From contig NC_037651.1 of NCBI RefSeq assembly GCF_003254395.2, positions 5,321,001-5,385,000 on the forward strand: a DNA stretch of 64,000 bases, in the 5' to 3' direction. Positions 1 through 11,592 of this stretch are shown piece by piece. Positions within the stretch are counted from its first letter, which is position 1. The number at the start of each line of letters is the position of its first letter. The DNA is from Apis mellifera (Eukaryota > Arthropoda > Insecta > Hymenoptera > Apidae). Made by a program: the position numbers and the translations under genes. The notes beneath the pieces were generated by a model. The model worked only from the letters and a program-made list of their open reading frames with translations. It did no database searches and was not told the DNA's origin.

Positions 1-3000
1 TTAATATGTTATGGAGAAATAATAATGTGATAATATTTTTCGAAAAATATTTTATTTTGATGGTGTTTTTTTTCCAACGTTGCTGAGAAATTGTTTTGAG
101 AAGAACAGATAACGGGCCGGAAGTGTTGATTGAACGAGAAGGAATCTTCCGCGAGATTTCACTGTGAATAGATGCATATCGAAGAATAATACAATTCGTA
201 TAATCGTTTCGTTATTAAATGTTATCTTATTCTGAATTATGAATCACGTCTTGTTATGTTGCGTTATTTCCAGAAATAATCTTTTGATTTCTGAAAGCAT
301 CGTTAAATTGATAAATCATTATAAAATAAATTGCTATATTGTACATTTATATTAATAAATCCATGCATCTTGAAATATTTTTGATATCTTTTCCCTTCCG
401 AAGATTTGGATTTGTGAACATCTTTGTGGATATTTTGATATTTTCTAGCTATATTTTGAAGATATCTCTTTGGAGTACTTTTCAAATTTTTCTATGCTTA
501 GATTTTTTTGTTTTTTAATTCTAGATTGTTGGATCTTTGCAATCAGAATTATCCTCTTAAAGTATATGATCGAAAAATTTAGATAAACATTCTTAATCCT
601 GATATAAACATAACATGATACTCTTTTGTTATTTAAAATATTATTAATTATTATTTAAAATGTATAAATCTCTGGATTCATGGCTACGACGAGATAAATA
701 GAATGACGTATGATTGATGGTCTTGAATGTACATCTTTTTTTTTTTCTTGTTCAAGATTTCTGCTTTATCTTGGCTATTAACTTTTTATTTTTTTCCTTT
801 TTTTTTTTTTTTTTTTGTTTTCTCGTTATCGTAGAATTTACTCGGGGAAGAACGTGTCAATTTAATATATTACTTTAATTGCTGATCACCAATGTCCTTG
901 CAACACACACCTGTATATACACTTACTCGATAAACTGTCTTGTAAAAAATGCTAATTCAACGCTTCATAGAATTAAAACGCGCATTTACATAAACGCAAA
1001 ATTTAGAAATTATGCTAAATTGCCGAAATTAATCTCCTTCGATTATCTGGCTCCGATTAAAATGACTCAAGGCGAGATAAATATATTCGTTTTTTTTTCT
1101 TTCTTTTTTTTTTTTTTTAAAGAAATAACAAAACGCTCAAGATTTAAATAATTTCGACGATCCTCTCGAATTTTTCTTCGAGACGCAAAATCTTGTTAAC
1201 TTTCCTCCATTAACCTAAGTTGAACCAAAAGCTAAAAACCCGGCTTAGTATCTAAACGATACTGGCAATAAGGTCACTAAAAAGCAAAGATAGCATTCGC
1301 GTTTAAAAAAAAAAAAAACTTGATGGAAGGAACAACAAAGTGCGTGTTAGAATTCTTTCTTGCGCCTTTCTGCCATAGTTCGCCGATAAGGCGTATCTCA
1401 TTGAAAATATTGAAGAGGCCGTTATTACCAACAAAACTGTTGCTGTTGTTCTTTTAAAAAGTATTGTGGCAATTTTTAAAAAAATTCCTACAGAAGAATC
1501 GACGATAGAAGTCGAAAATCGATTCAAATATATATATATATATTTTAACACGAAAGATATTTTTAATAATCTTAATAATTGTACAAAATATAAACGAAGT
1601 TTCCTCTCTTTTTTAATTCACTTGTCGATTCTTCGAATCGCTGGATCCTTGAACCTTTGAACTTTTAAACATCTAGAATTCTAAAATTCGTGCCTTTGGA
1701 TTTTTATATCCCAACATCTTCCAATTCCTCTCTCTCTCTCTCTTCAATTCCTCGAATATTTTCTTCGTTAAAAATCCTTTTCTCAAATTTCTTCCAAATC
1801 ACAGAAAAATTAATCGATTATAAAATCAGTATCATTCGAAAATTTCATTTCATTTCTCCAATATTCTAATATTTCATTTATTTCGAAAGTTCCACGCTTT
1901 GTCTTTCGTCCACGAATTTCCTCCACGTGGTTCCTTCTCGAACGTAACGCCGTAAATATAACTGAAAAACATACGAACCCGGCATGGTAATCATTTCCCT
2001 TTTCCTCCAGTTGTAATCCGCTGTGTCGGTAATTAGACAAGAGCGCGTTAATTGGAGCGTGCTCGAAAAGAGAAAGCATTTTAAGGAACACGCACGAGAT
2101 CCACTTCCGCCAGGATCCATCATTTCCTCTCTCTTTTTCTCTCTCTCTTTCTCTTTCTCTCGTCACACGAGTTTTGCATCGAATATGTTACGTAAATTTT
2201 GTTGCGTATCAATTTTCTTCCACGAATTTTCCAACCGAGAGAAATTATCCCCCGTCGACTTTCCTCTTTTCTCGATAGTTTTCTATGCTCAACCGAGCGC
2301 GAGCGAGCCTTCTTTCATTATTCACTCCGTTTTTCTTCTTTCACGGTTGCAAGCGTTTTCCTGTTCGATTTGCTTTCCTTGTTTTCACGGGCTCGTGTTT
2401 GTTAACGTATGCTAATCAATCTTGCCAGGAGCGGAGTTTAATGTTGCGAAGCTTGGACGAAGTTGAGTTTTGAACGAGCCTCCCACTTTCTTTAGTTTAG
2501 AATTTTTCTTTTTCTTTTTCTTTTTTTTTTTTTTCGATGAAAGTAAAAGTGGAGGTAGAGAAATTTGTTTTGTAAAAAATACGAATCTTTGAACATTTTT
2601 TGAATTTGGATTTTAAGGAACTTTGAAATTCTTTACGTTTTTTTTTTTTTTTTTTTTTAATTCTCTTGGATTTATGAATTTCAAAGGTTTAACGTTTGAA
2701 AGGGAAAAAAGCTTGATAATGTGAAATTTAAAATTATCTAAAGATAAGCTTAAAAATCGAGATTGAAATAGAACGAGAAGAGAGGCCTCGTTCAAGAATT
2801 GGAAATATAAGTCTAGGCGATAAATTTAGAACTATGAATGATTAAATTCAATAAAAACTGCCAATCTATTGCGTAAACATTAAACAACTGACCACAAGTT
2901 GAATATATATTTAATGTCAAATCATCGTTAGAGGAATTTCGATTGTGAAGTGGTATAAACGCTTGCAAGGAAGATAGTGCGATGCAATTATCGAACGACG

Positions 3001-6000
3001 AGGTTAATAGATTTTTAAGGCAACGTGGTTTACAGATCGTTTGTCAAGAAAGATGACAGCGGCTTACCGCACACATAAATTATCGGTACATGAACAACGA
3101 CGCGAGATTTACGAATCATAAGTCAGAGATTCTACCTCCACTCCATCTCCTTTTTTCTCGGTTCTCTTACAATTCTTACAAGTCGCGCGATTAAATAGGG
3201 GAAAAAAAAAAAAAATATATGGATGGCACTAAAACATTAAATTACACATACACTTCTATTCATTTCTATTTTCACGAGTGGAAAATTAATTCTCGAAAAA
3301 TATTTTTCCTTAAAATATTCTCCGTTCCTCGCGCAAAAATTTATTCTTTTTTTTTTTTATTTTACGAGACAAAACATTTATGTAATTTGAAGTTAAAATG
3401 TTCCTAATTTATAGTGATATTAATGCACAATATCTTCTGGGGAATTTTATGAAGATCTGGTGATTTATCGTATGGTTATATCTCTCGTGGATCTTTTGAT
3501 AAATTTGTGATATTTAGCAAGTTTCTGCTACGAGATAATATAATTTGGGCGCGAAATCTTCTATCTTCTTCCAAGTTTGTAGTATTTAGCACGTAATAAA
3601 GTAACGGCAATATCGGGGCAAGAAGAAGTAGAGTCGAGACTAGTTGATTCATAGCCGACTACTCGGGGTTGAATTTATAAACTTGATCACGAGCTAGACC
3701 TTGATCACGGATTTCAGTTTCACTTCGTATTCGATCTATCGTCCGAAATAGCCGAGTATCAATGTACCAAGGCCACAGGAAATTATCTCCAAACAAATGC
3801 GATTGTTTATCCGTTTGCAAATAGCGGGCACGCCTTCGTTGTTGTCAATTATTATCACTTCGTACTTATTTTATAAACGTCTTTCCCCTTTTCCTTTTCC
3901 CCAGATAAATGATATTTTTAAATATACGTGTAATTTTTTCCTTCGAAAAAAAAAGAGGAGCTTTTTTTAGCTTCAAATAAATCGATTAATTCCGCGTGAA
4001 ATTAAATTATTATCCATTGAAAACTGGCGTTGAAAGAGAACGACGAGGTGTCACGAGTCTGACAACGCACCATCCATTTCCCCTTATTCTCATCTCGCTC
4101 TTAATATATTTCCATCTTTTCCATCTTCTTCGAGTTTTTTTTTTTTTGGTTGAAAATTATTCGTTAAAAATTGTTTCAATTCATGTTCGAATCCCAATTT
4201 AACAGATCTTTCATTCAAAAATTGTAAAGTTATATAAATATTCCATAGAACACACAATTCAATAGAAGCGGATCCCCCAAATGACACGGCAAATTGAATC
4301 AACGTATCAAGATTATGAAAGTGTAACGCCGTGAATCCAATTAAGTTATAACAAGAAACCGTGGAGTATAATTGATATGTAACGGAGATAAGCGAGGCTT
4401 TAAAAAAAAAAAAACGGAAATCATCGTTGCTCGTTAATAAAAACTATTTTCAATTCCCTTTCACCGGGCTTTTATCTCGAATCTCGCCTCCTTTTCCGTG
4501 GATGGACAATCGCTCGCTTGCGTACACGAACGCAACTGCGTGAGATTTAATGGATATTTTATTCGGTTTCGTGAATTATTACCTGTCAAATTAATTTCAC
4601 CGCGTGCCGCCGCAATTACAATTAGAAACGGTGCTCGCGATTTCACGCAAATCTCTTCTGACCGTTATTGCGTGTTTAAAACTAAGGTACAAAGTATATC
4701 GGAGGTTGTGGCAAACTTTTTTTTTTTCCTCCACTTTAAAAGGAAAGAGAAAAAAATCGGAGCAACTAATAGCAGGGAGGAGGAGAGAATTTGAAATTCG
4801 TATCCGCTCGATTTCGAATCTCGAGTGAGAAAACTCGTCGTAAATTTTGCAAAATGTAAAATTATTAGATTTGGAAAAAAAGAAGGAGATCAGAAGTAGA
4901 TCTACTTTCATTTAATCTTTTCGCTCGTTTTATCCATCGATCAAAATGTTTCAGGATGCTAAGTTGCTGTTCGAGATCGTGCATAGAGAAACTTTAAGCT
5001 CGACTTTAAATAACCAATTTTATCAAGTTCTTGATTCGATCATCCGTAAACGAAGAGCAGATTCGTAAAATTAAAAATTTCTACATAGAGCACGACGTCA
5101 CGTTTTCGATACCGATCCTTTATTGTCGCGAAGAGAGAAACACGACAACGACGAATCGTTTCGATCTTTCCTCTTTTTTCTTCTTCTTCTTCTTTTTTTT
5201 TCTTCTTTTCCCTCCCAGGACGTGCACATGAGTCATTCCATACTTGAGTCAGGTAAAACGCTCGCGTGTTGTCGATTACGTAAAGGAATATCTTGCAGGG
5301 GAATCGGGATGACGGAGAACCGCGAGAGGAGAGAAGAGAGGAGAGGAGAGGAGAGGAGATAAAGACAGGGGAACATAGTAATTAGAGGCACGCTCTCGGT
5401 ATAACGAAGGAGCAGAGCGGAGAGAACTGGTTCTACCGTTAACGGAAATCGTCTCTCTCTCCGGCCAGATTCTGATCCAGCTTCTTTCTCGTCGCCTCCT
5501 CCGCGACAATTGCCCTTTACGGTACTTCCGCTTTCGTTACGCGGCTGCCCCGAACAGGAAACTCGGTCAATTCTGTTCGACAACCGCGTTCGCGTTCCAT
5601 TCTTTTGAAAGTTTAACTTCTTTTTTTTTTTTTTTATGGATCACGCCAATTTAGGAATTTAAGGTATTTGAATTTTTGTTTGAATTTAGCGAGATTTTCA
5701 TTTGGTATTTTTTTTTATTATTGAATCACTTTAATATACAACTTTGATGTTTGAGGATGGTATTGTTATTAAAAATTGGGCGATTTATTTAATTTAAATT
5801 AAATAACGTGTATATTTGTTATCATGTTATCACGTTGCTACAAGATACATGATGATGGGGATATTGTGTTTTCATTGGCATTCCATTTATGATTGAGATT
5901 TTATGAAAGAGATTTAAAAATCTTTGAATAATTTTAGCTTTCTAATTTTGAAAAATCATAAATTTTATTATTAAGAATTTTAGTTATTCAAAATCTTTCT

Positions 6001-8780
6001 AATGTTTATTTGGAGAATGTCCATGTTTATTAATTTGATTTTTCATATTAGAAAAAAATTAATAAACTTCTAAAATAAAATTCCAACATTAAGACGTTAA
6101 GAGTTGGATTATAGATATATTTAGATTATTAAATCTTTAAATCATTGAATCTTTGGATCTTTGGATCCCTAAACTTTTGAATCTTTAGATCCTTGAATCT
6201 TTTATTCTTGAACCTTTGAATCTTTTAATTCTTGAATCTTCAAATCTTTAGATCATCGATTAAAATCTTCATTATCCATCGTCAGTTTTCTCTCTCCACG
6301 CTTGATTCCTTTTCACCTTTGATTGCTCCTCTTCACCTTCGCACGACACGATTTCTTCTCCCTTTCTTCTTCTCGTTTAATCGGCTGTTGCTCGTGTTCT
6401 AGCCACGCCACGCCACGCAACGCGAGATTAGTTCCGCAGAGTTGGCGACGATCGACAGCCTTGAACCAAATTGCAAGCTGTCGTTGTTTAGTTGTTTAGC
6501 TAGCGTGCACGGAGAAACCGCGCTCCGTATAGTTATTAGGCGTTTCCAAACCGTTTTCAACCGTATTTTCAGTGGAATTTTTTTTTTTTTTTTTCCATTC
6601 AAAATCACATCGATAATTCGACCAAGTCTTATGATACGATGATTATTATATTCACTTTGGAGCACGAATTTTATATTTATCGTTTTTATATACCGAAATG
6701 ATACAGAATGATAAGTAATTAAAAGTTGAGTCTTGATTAATTAATTCTTCAGATTAACTTTAATCTTAATCTTAATCTTAATTAGTTTTGACGAGATGAA
6801 AAATTTAAAATTTAAAATCGAGAAAATTTAAATTTGAGAAAAAACCTCGAGTTAAGGATCTTTTTTTCATTTGTTCGTTTCTAATAATTTATCTTTCCAA
6901 GAGAATTTTTATCTCTCTCTCTCGAGAGAGAGTTTTAGGCAGGATTATAATCAAGGATCAAGGATCAAAAAGCGTTTATATTGTTTATTGTTGTTAGTTG
7001 CAACAACAACTGTGACGAGGCGAATTCTTTCCTTTCCCTTTCTATCTTCCATAAACATCTTCTATAAATTCGTTGAATTTACTTTGATTACTCTTTAGAG
7101 ATAAAACGCCAGGTAATCCACGGTTGTTGGAATCGTAGCCGGCGATAATCACAAGCAATAATTCAAAGATCAGTCGTAATCCGGGAGAGGAAACGTAGTA
7201 TGAATATTAAAAATCTTCGTTCGTTGAAATCTATCAGATTGTGGTAGAGGTACGACCTCGCAAACAGGCGGTGTACCATGATAATAACCATTGAATGCGG
7301 TTTCGTCGCGTTTGAACCGCACGTTCAGTCATTGGAAAAAGAGAGAGAGAGAGAGAGAAGAAAAATATAAAAATAACGTTCTGCACTTTAATTTTACTTG
7401 CGCGAGGCGGAAGATGTAATTTTCTTTTTTTTTTTTTTATTTTATTTTCTAATCTTTTCGAGGTTACGAAATCCTAACCTCATTTTTTTCTTCATTCATA
7501 AAAATTTTCTTCGTATAAAAATTTAAATTTGCATAAATATTCGTAATATTCGATAATAAACGATGATGCACGGTGAATTAATAGACTTTTTATTATTTCT
7601 GTCTCGTGATAAATCCGCAAATTTTTTTTTTCTTTCTTCTTCTTTTTTTTTTTTTTTTTACGCGCATAACGAAACGAAATAACGAAGACGTGGCATGACA
7701 CGTTGAGAAACAATTAAGCCTGCCTTAAGTCTTTGAGGAGAAGGAGAAAAAAACGCGGAAGAAACGCCTCGAAACGAGAAAAAGAAGAAGAAGAGGAAGA
7801 AGAAAAAAAAGAAGAAGAAATAGAGAGAAGTTGTTAGGTCGGCTCGCTATTTTTGGAGGAGCATCTCCAAGGTCGCCAACTGATCCGCTCCTCTTTTTCT
7901 TTTCTTCCACGAAGTAATTTCTGATGGCCACGGCTTCCGACACTGTGTGTGCGGGGGAAAAAAAAAGGTGTAAAGGAGGGACGGAGGGAAGCGTGTCATC
8001 TCGCGTATTCTAAAAGGTCTCTCTTCTATCATAGTTGAAAAAAAAAAAAAAAAGAAACGAAGGTAAAAAGCTTATTGAATGGAAAGAAAAGAGGAATTTT
8101 TTTTTTTTTTTTTTTTAAGTCGAAACATAGACTTTGTATCTTATAGCGGAGCAATAGATAGTAATCCCATTTTGGAAATATAGTTGTGATATTTTTTTAA
8201 ACGCAACAAATTTCGATCTTCTCGAATCGTTGAATCTCTCTTTTCTTTTTTCTTTAAATCTTTACGTTGAATTGTATCGGAAAAGTTTCTCATAATAAAC
8301 AATATTTTTACGTCGTGATTTATAATAATAATAACAACGTATAAATGTGAGTATATTACGATGGCTGATGACGCGACACTAGCGCCACGTGGTCGTTAAT
8401 TATTTCTACTTTATTGTCTTATTTTTTTCTTTTTTTTTTTTTTTTTCTTACTATTTAATTACTATTGAATCTCTTCTTCTTTGTACAAGCAAAAAAACAT
8501 ATCTTGTCGATTCTTGTAAAATTCATATTTGTCTATATACGATCGTTTGAATAATTAAAAAAAAAAAATTTAGTTCTCGTTGTAAATATTTTTCGTAAAT
8601 AAAGAGTTTTCAAATCTAAATTTTTAATCTCTATCTTTTACAATCTTTCGTGATGAAAATTGTCGCGCACAAGAAGTTACAAATTCTACGAGATTTAAAA
8701 GAGATTAAATATATATATTTATAAAAAAAAAAAAAAATAATTTAACGCAGTAAAATAACGAGGAATCGTTGCGTTCTCAG
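1..8780 (+). other. Intronic or 5' sequence of the Pdp1-like gene; no coding exon recognised
   Basis: The stretch is AT-rich with many T/A homopolymers, (GA)n and (TC)n runs and no open frame resembling a known protein. Because the first recognisable exon of the downstream bZIP gene starts with an acceptor and not a start codon, at least part of this stretch should be intron. A purine-rich, CpG-containing patch at about 5090-5600 and another at about 2020-2460 differ from the rest and could hold an alternative first exon or promoter, but I see no splice-flanked frame there. Short frames on both strands look like chance openings across low-complexity DNA. Confidence 0.6.
8386..8391. promoter_or_regulatory. 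Canonical E-box (CACGTG) upstream of the first visible Pdp1 exon
   Basis: The hexamer CACGTG lies about 390 bases before the first recognised coding exon. In Drosophila, Pdp1 is driven by CLOCK/CYCLE through E-boxes, so position and gene identity make a clock site plausible. A six-base match is expected by chance about once or twice in 10 kb, and another copy occurs at 1924-1929, so sequence alone is weak support. Confidence 0.25.
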
Positions 8781-8914
8781 GAAAACAAGGCAAAGATGGA
8801 CCGGAAGAGAAAAAGGACGCTGATGGAGAATTATGGGGCAACGTGGAAGCGCAGGCCGCCTTCCTCGGCCCAAATCTATGGGACAAAACTTTGCCCTATG
8901 ATGCCGACCTGAAG
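8781..8914 (+). CDS. Pdp1: PAR-domain bZIP factor (Pdp1-like), first visible coding exon (partial gene)
   Basis: This internal exon follows the acceptor GCGTTCTCAG and is open for two bases plus 44 codons. It encodes the PAR-family block GPNLWDKTLPYDADLK preceded by an acidic, lysine-rich stretch. The block is characteristic of HLF/TEF/DBP and insect PDP1 proteins, which are nuclear factors binding TTAYGTAA-type sites in clock output, muscle and metabolic genes. The exon can stop at GAAG|GTATTG or twelve bases later at CAT|GTATGT (8926). Both donors keep frame and the second looks stronger, adding VLNH. Upstream exons lie outside the window or were not recognised. No other protein family fits this block. 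Confidence 0.9.
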
Positions 8915-9453
8915 GTATTGAACCATGTATGTACAAAAACGCGATACGGTAAGCTCACAATCCGGCTGAAACGCAGATTTCAAATATCTGCGATTAAAAG
9001 TTTTTAAAAATTCTAGATTTTTTTCATCCCCCTCTTCTTTTTTCTTCTTTTTTTTTCTTTTTCTTTTTCATTAATCGTACTACCGGATGCAAGAAGAACA
9101 CAAATATATTCTTATATATAAATTCATTACGTCTCATAAAATTGAGTTACATTTACCATTCCAATAAGATCGTGAATAAAGCCCTTCTCGCATCCAACGA
9201 TAAAATTATGAATCGAAAGTTAATTTACTTACTTTATTCTTCCCCATTCGCATTTTTTTTCCAGAAAAAATTTTATTTCTCGTTTTATTGCTCAATTAGC
9301 TGATGAACAACACACGATGTTCATCGTGTAATATCGATTTGAAATGAATGATAGCATCACAACACACTCGACTCTGTTATAACCGATCTTTTTTTTTTTC
9401 TGCTGAAGATCGAAAAAAAATAAAAGAAGGATGCCGTTATCCTCCTGTTACAG

Positions 9454-9691
9454 TACGTCGATCTCGACGAGTTTCTCTCCGAGAACGGTATTCCCGTGGA
9501 TGGAGTGGCCGGCGGCGGACAAGGGACGATGCAGAGCGGACAACTGCACAAAATGAACAACACCGAAACACCAGGGCACCAAGGCCCAGCCGGCCTCCAC
9601 TTAGAGCCGGTCACCAAACGCGAGAGATCACCCTCGCCGAGCGAGTGTTGCTCACCCGACACTATGAACCCTCCCTCGCCCGCGGATTCCA
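9454..9691 (+). CDS. Pdp1: PAR-domain bZIP factor (Pdp1-like), second visible coding exon
   Basis: The acceptor CCTGTTACAG precedes TAC in phase 0 and the exon ends CCA|GTGAGT in phase 1, giving 79 codons plus one base. It opens with YVDLDEFLSENGIPVDG, the conserved acidic segment before the PAR domain, and ends with a Ser/Pro-rich segment containing KRERSPSPSE and NPPSPADS. The Ser/Pro part is a candidate proline-directed phosphorylation region; that is inference from composition. The exon joins in frame to both neighbours. GC content is clearly above the surrounding introns, as expected for a constrained exon in an AT-rich genome. Confidence 0.95.
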
Positions 9692-10159
9692 GTGAGTGAA
9701 TCGTTCATCCGATTTCCTACCCGATTTCTTTGGACGTCGATCCTGAGGGAATTGTATTTTTAATAAATCTTTCGTTTAATTTATCGATCGTGGAAGAATT
9801 AGAAAGAGTTTAAGGAAGGAGGGTTGAAGTGAATATAAAGAATTATTTAATTAACGATAGAACTTCAAAGTTGAAAGCAAACTCGTTTGGAACAAATAAA
9901 TCTGAAAATCTTTGCATTTCAAGAGTTTAGAATATTTAAGAAGATTTGTTGAAATGATAGGATCTAGGAAAGAATTGTTTTAAATTTGATTTTAGAAGTA
10001 AACGATTGTCCAAGGGATCGGGATAAAGTCTCAGGATCGACTCCGGTATAAACGATTTAGTTTTGGGGAAACGGATGAAACTAACATCGAAATTGTCGAT
10101 TATTCGCGCGACAGATTCCGAGGACTCGTCACGAATACAATATGGCTTGTCTCTTGTAG

Positions 10160-10263
10160 CGCTCTCGATGGCCTCATCGGGGCGAGACTTCGATCCACGC
10201 ACCCGGGCCTTCTCCGACGAGGAGCTGAAACCCCAACCGATGATCAAGAAATCACGGAAGCAG
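10160..10263 (+). CDS. Pdp1: PAR-domain bZIP factor (Pdp1-like), exon carrying the PAR domain
   Basis: The exon follows CTCTTGTAG and ends CAG|GTCAGT. Its first two bases complete a Thr codon with the previous exon, followed by 34 codons in phase 0. It encodes SSGRDFDPRTRAFSDEE followed by LKPQPMIKKSRKQ, the proline- and acid-rich (PAR) motif that defines the family and lies directly N-terminal to the basic region. The LKPQPMIKK segment is near invariant across animals. The splice phase and the split-codon Thr make the join to the preceding exon unambiguous. Confidence 0.97.
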
Positions 10264-10471
10264 GTCAGTCCAGTTTCACGGTTCAATAATACTTAAAAAA
10301 GAAAAAAAGGGGGAATTTATTTATATTTGTTATACCCCATCCAAAGATTCTACTTATATAGATACGATATATAACTATTTTCTCGCGTCACGTCGTTTAG
10401 AAATACGCAACAATTTCTAAACGTTCGTTCTAATTTCCTGCTCTTTTCCATGGTCCGCTACCGGTTTACAG

Positions 10472-10609
10472 TTCGTTCCGGATGACCTGAAGGATGACAA
10501 ATACTGGGCGCGTCGTAGGAAGAATAACATGGCAGCGAAACGATCACGGGATGCACGTCGCATGAAGGAGAACCAGATCGCTCTCAGGGCCGGCTTCCTC
10601 GAGAAAGAA
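10472..10609 (+). CDS. Pdp1: PAR-domain bZIP factor (Pdp1-like), DNA-binding basic region exon
   Basis: The exon follows CGGTTTACAG and ends AAAGAA|GTAAAT; it is exactly 46 codons, phase 0 at both ends. It encodes FVPDDLKDDKYWARRRKNN followed by MAAKRSRDARRMKENQIALR and the start of the zipper. The DNA-contacting signature N-x-x-A-A-x-x-S-R is present as NNMAAKRSR, so DNA binding should be intact. This exon is the strongest single evidence for family assignment. No frameshift or stop is present. Confidence 0.98.
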
Positions 10610-10838
10610 GTAAATCTTCCCACGCCTCTAAAATTAAACAACGCGTATTAGAATAAGGATCTTAACATTTTATCGGGATGGAATCAAGATCGGATTCGTT
10701 TAAGATTAGATTCATTTTTCTTCGCGTCAACAATATGCGGAATATTACAAATGATATTACCTCTCCTCCGAGAAGATTTCTCGGTAATTTTTCCCCGGAT
10801 ACTTAATCCCGAATTCCAAAAGTGTTCTCTCTTTTCAG

Positions 10839-10925
10839 AATATGGGTCTACGACAGGAACTGGACCGGTTAAAGAACGAGAACATGCTGCTGCGTGACAA
10901 GCTGAGCAAATACACGGACGTCTAA
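10839..10925 (+). CDS. Pdp1: PAR-domain bZIP factor (Pdp1-like), terminal coding exon with leucine zipper and stop
   Basis: The acceptor CTCTTTTCAG precedes 28 codons and a TAA stop. The peptide NMGLRQELDRLKNENMLLRD then KLSKYTDV continues the leucine zipper, with L/M/N at heptad positions, and ends with the LSKYTDV-type tail typical of insect PDP1. Together the five exons encode about 232 residues, i.e. the C-terminal part of the protein with the whole PAR + bZIP module. The stop is followed directly by probable 3' UTR. Confidence 0.95.
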   Translation, partial: NMGLRQELDRLKNENMLLRDKLSKYTDV

Positions 10926-11457
10926 CAGTGCGCCGGGCAAGCAACAGCTCGTCGTGGTATTAAAAAAGATGCAAACACGAGCGTTTGTTGTGCCAGCTCC
11001 TCCCACACACACTATAGTCGCAGCACTTAGGTTTTTCGCCAGTTCGGATGAAAGAAGAGTTAAAAAGAAAAAAGAAAAAAAAGAAAAAAAACGAAAAAAA
11101 AAAATGAAGAAGAAGAAGAAGAAGAAAAGAAAGGAGCGCGCCGAATCGCAAGACCATCCTCGACGAATTCGAACAAACCTACCCCTCCCCTACCCCCTTT
11201 TCCCTAGACGATCCCCTAGAAGATATTCCTTGGACGAAACTTCTCCTATTCACACCACATCTTTTCCTCTTCTTTTCTTCTCCCTTCATACACCAATATT
11301 TCTTTAAATCCGTTCCCTCCCTCTTCTTCTCAGTTCCCTTTTTCCCTCCCCCTCCTCCCAGTGCTCCTTTCTCCCTTCGAAATTCACCTTATCCCTCAAA
11401 AAAAAAAAAAAATGTACATAGTTATATGTATAGTTAGATTATATATATATATGTATA

Positions 11458-11592
11458 ACATGCGCGCGCGCGCATACATACACGGCCGTGTGTATGCCGT
11501 GTGTCTGTAAAAGTATGACGCTCTGTGCGCGCGTGTAACACGCGCGACCGCATGCACACGTGTATGTATTTATATATATATATACACGCGTA
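11458..11592. repeat. Alternating purine-pyrimidine tract with a strong hairpin
   Basis: A run of CG/TG/TA alternation within the probable 3' UTR, able in principle to adopt Z-DNA. It contains CGCGCGTG-TAA-CACGCGCG at 11528-11546, an 8-bp stem with a three-base loop, and ends in a (TA)n tract followed by CACGCG. Confidence 0.7.

Noticed and set aside
4184..4200. tRNA-like GTTCGAATCC
   Set aside because: No acceptor, D or anticodon stems could be placed around it; isolated T-loop-like match.
5233..5583. 116-residue minus-strand frame in a CpG-containing patch
   Set aside because: Built from GAGAGGAGAG-type and CTC-type low complexity; no recognisable domain or splice context.
9348..9695. Alternative frames across the second Pdp1 exon (both strands)
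   Set aside because: They overlap the splice-consistent PDP1 frame and show no similarity to known proteins; shadows of the real exon.
10954..11307. Lysine-rich 117-residue frame after the Pdp1 stop codon
   Set aside because: It is created by AAG/AAA-rich simple sequence in the 3' UTR; no initiation context or conservation evidence.
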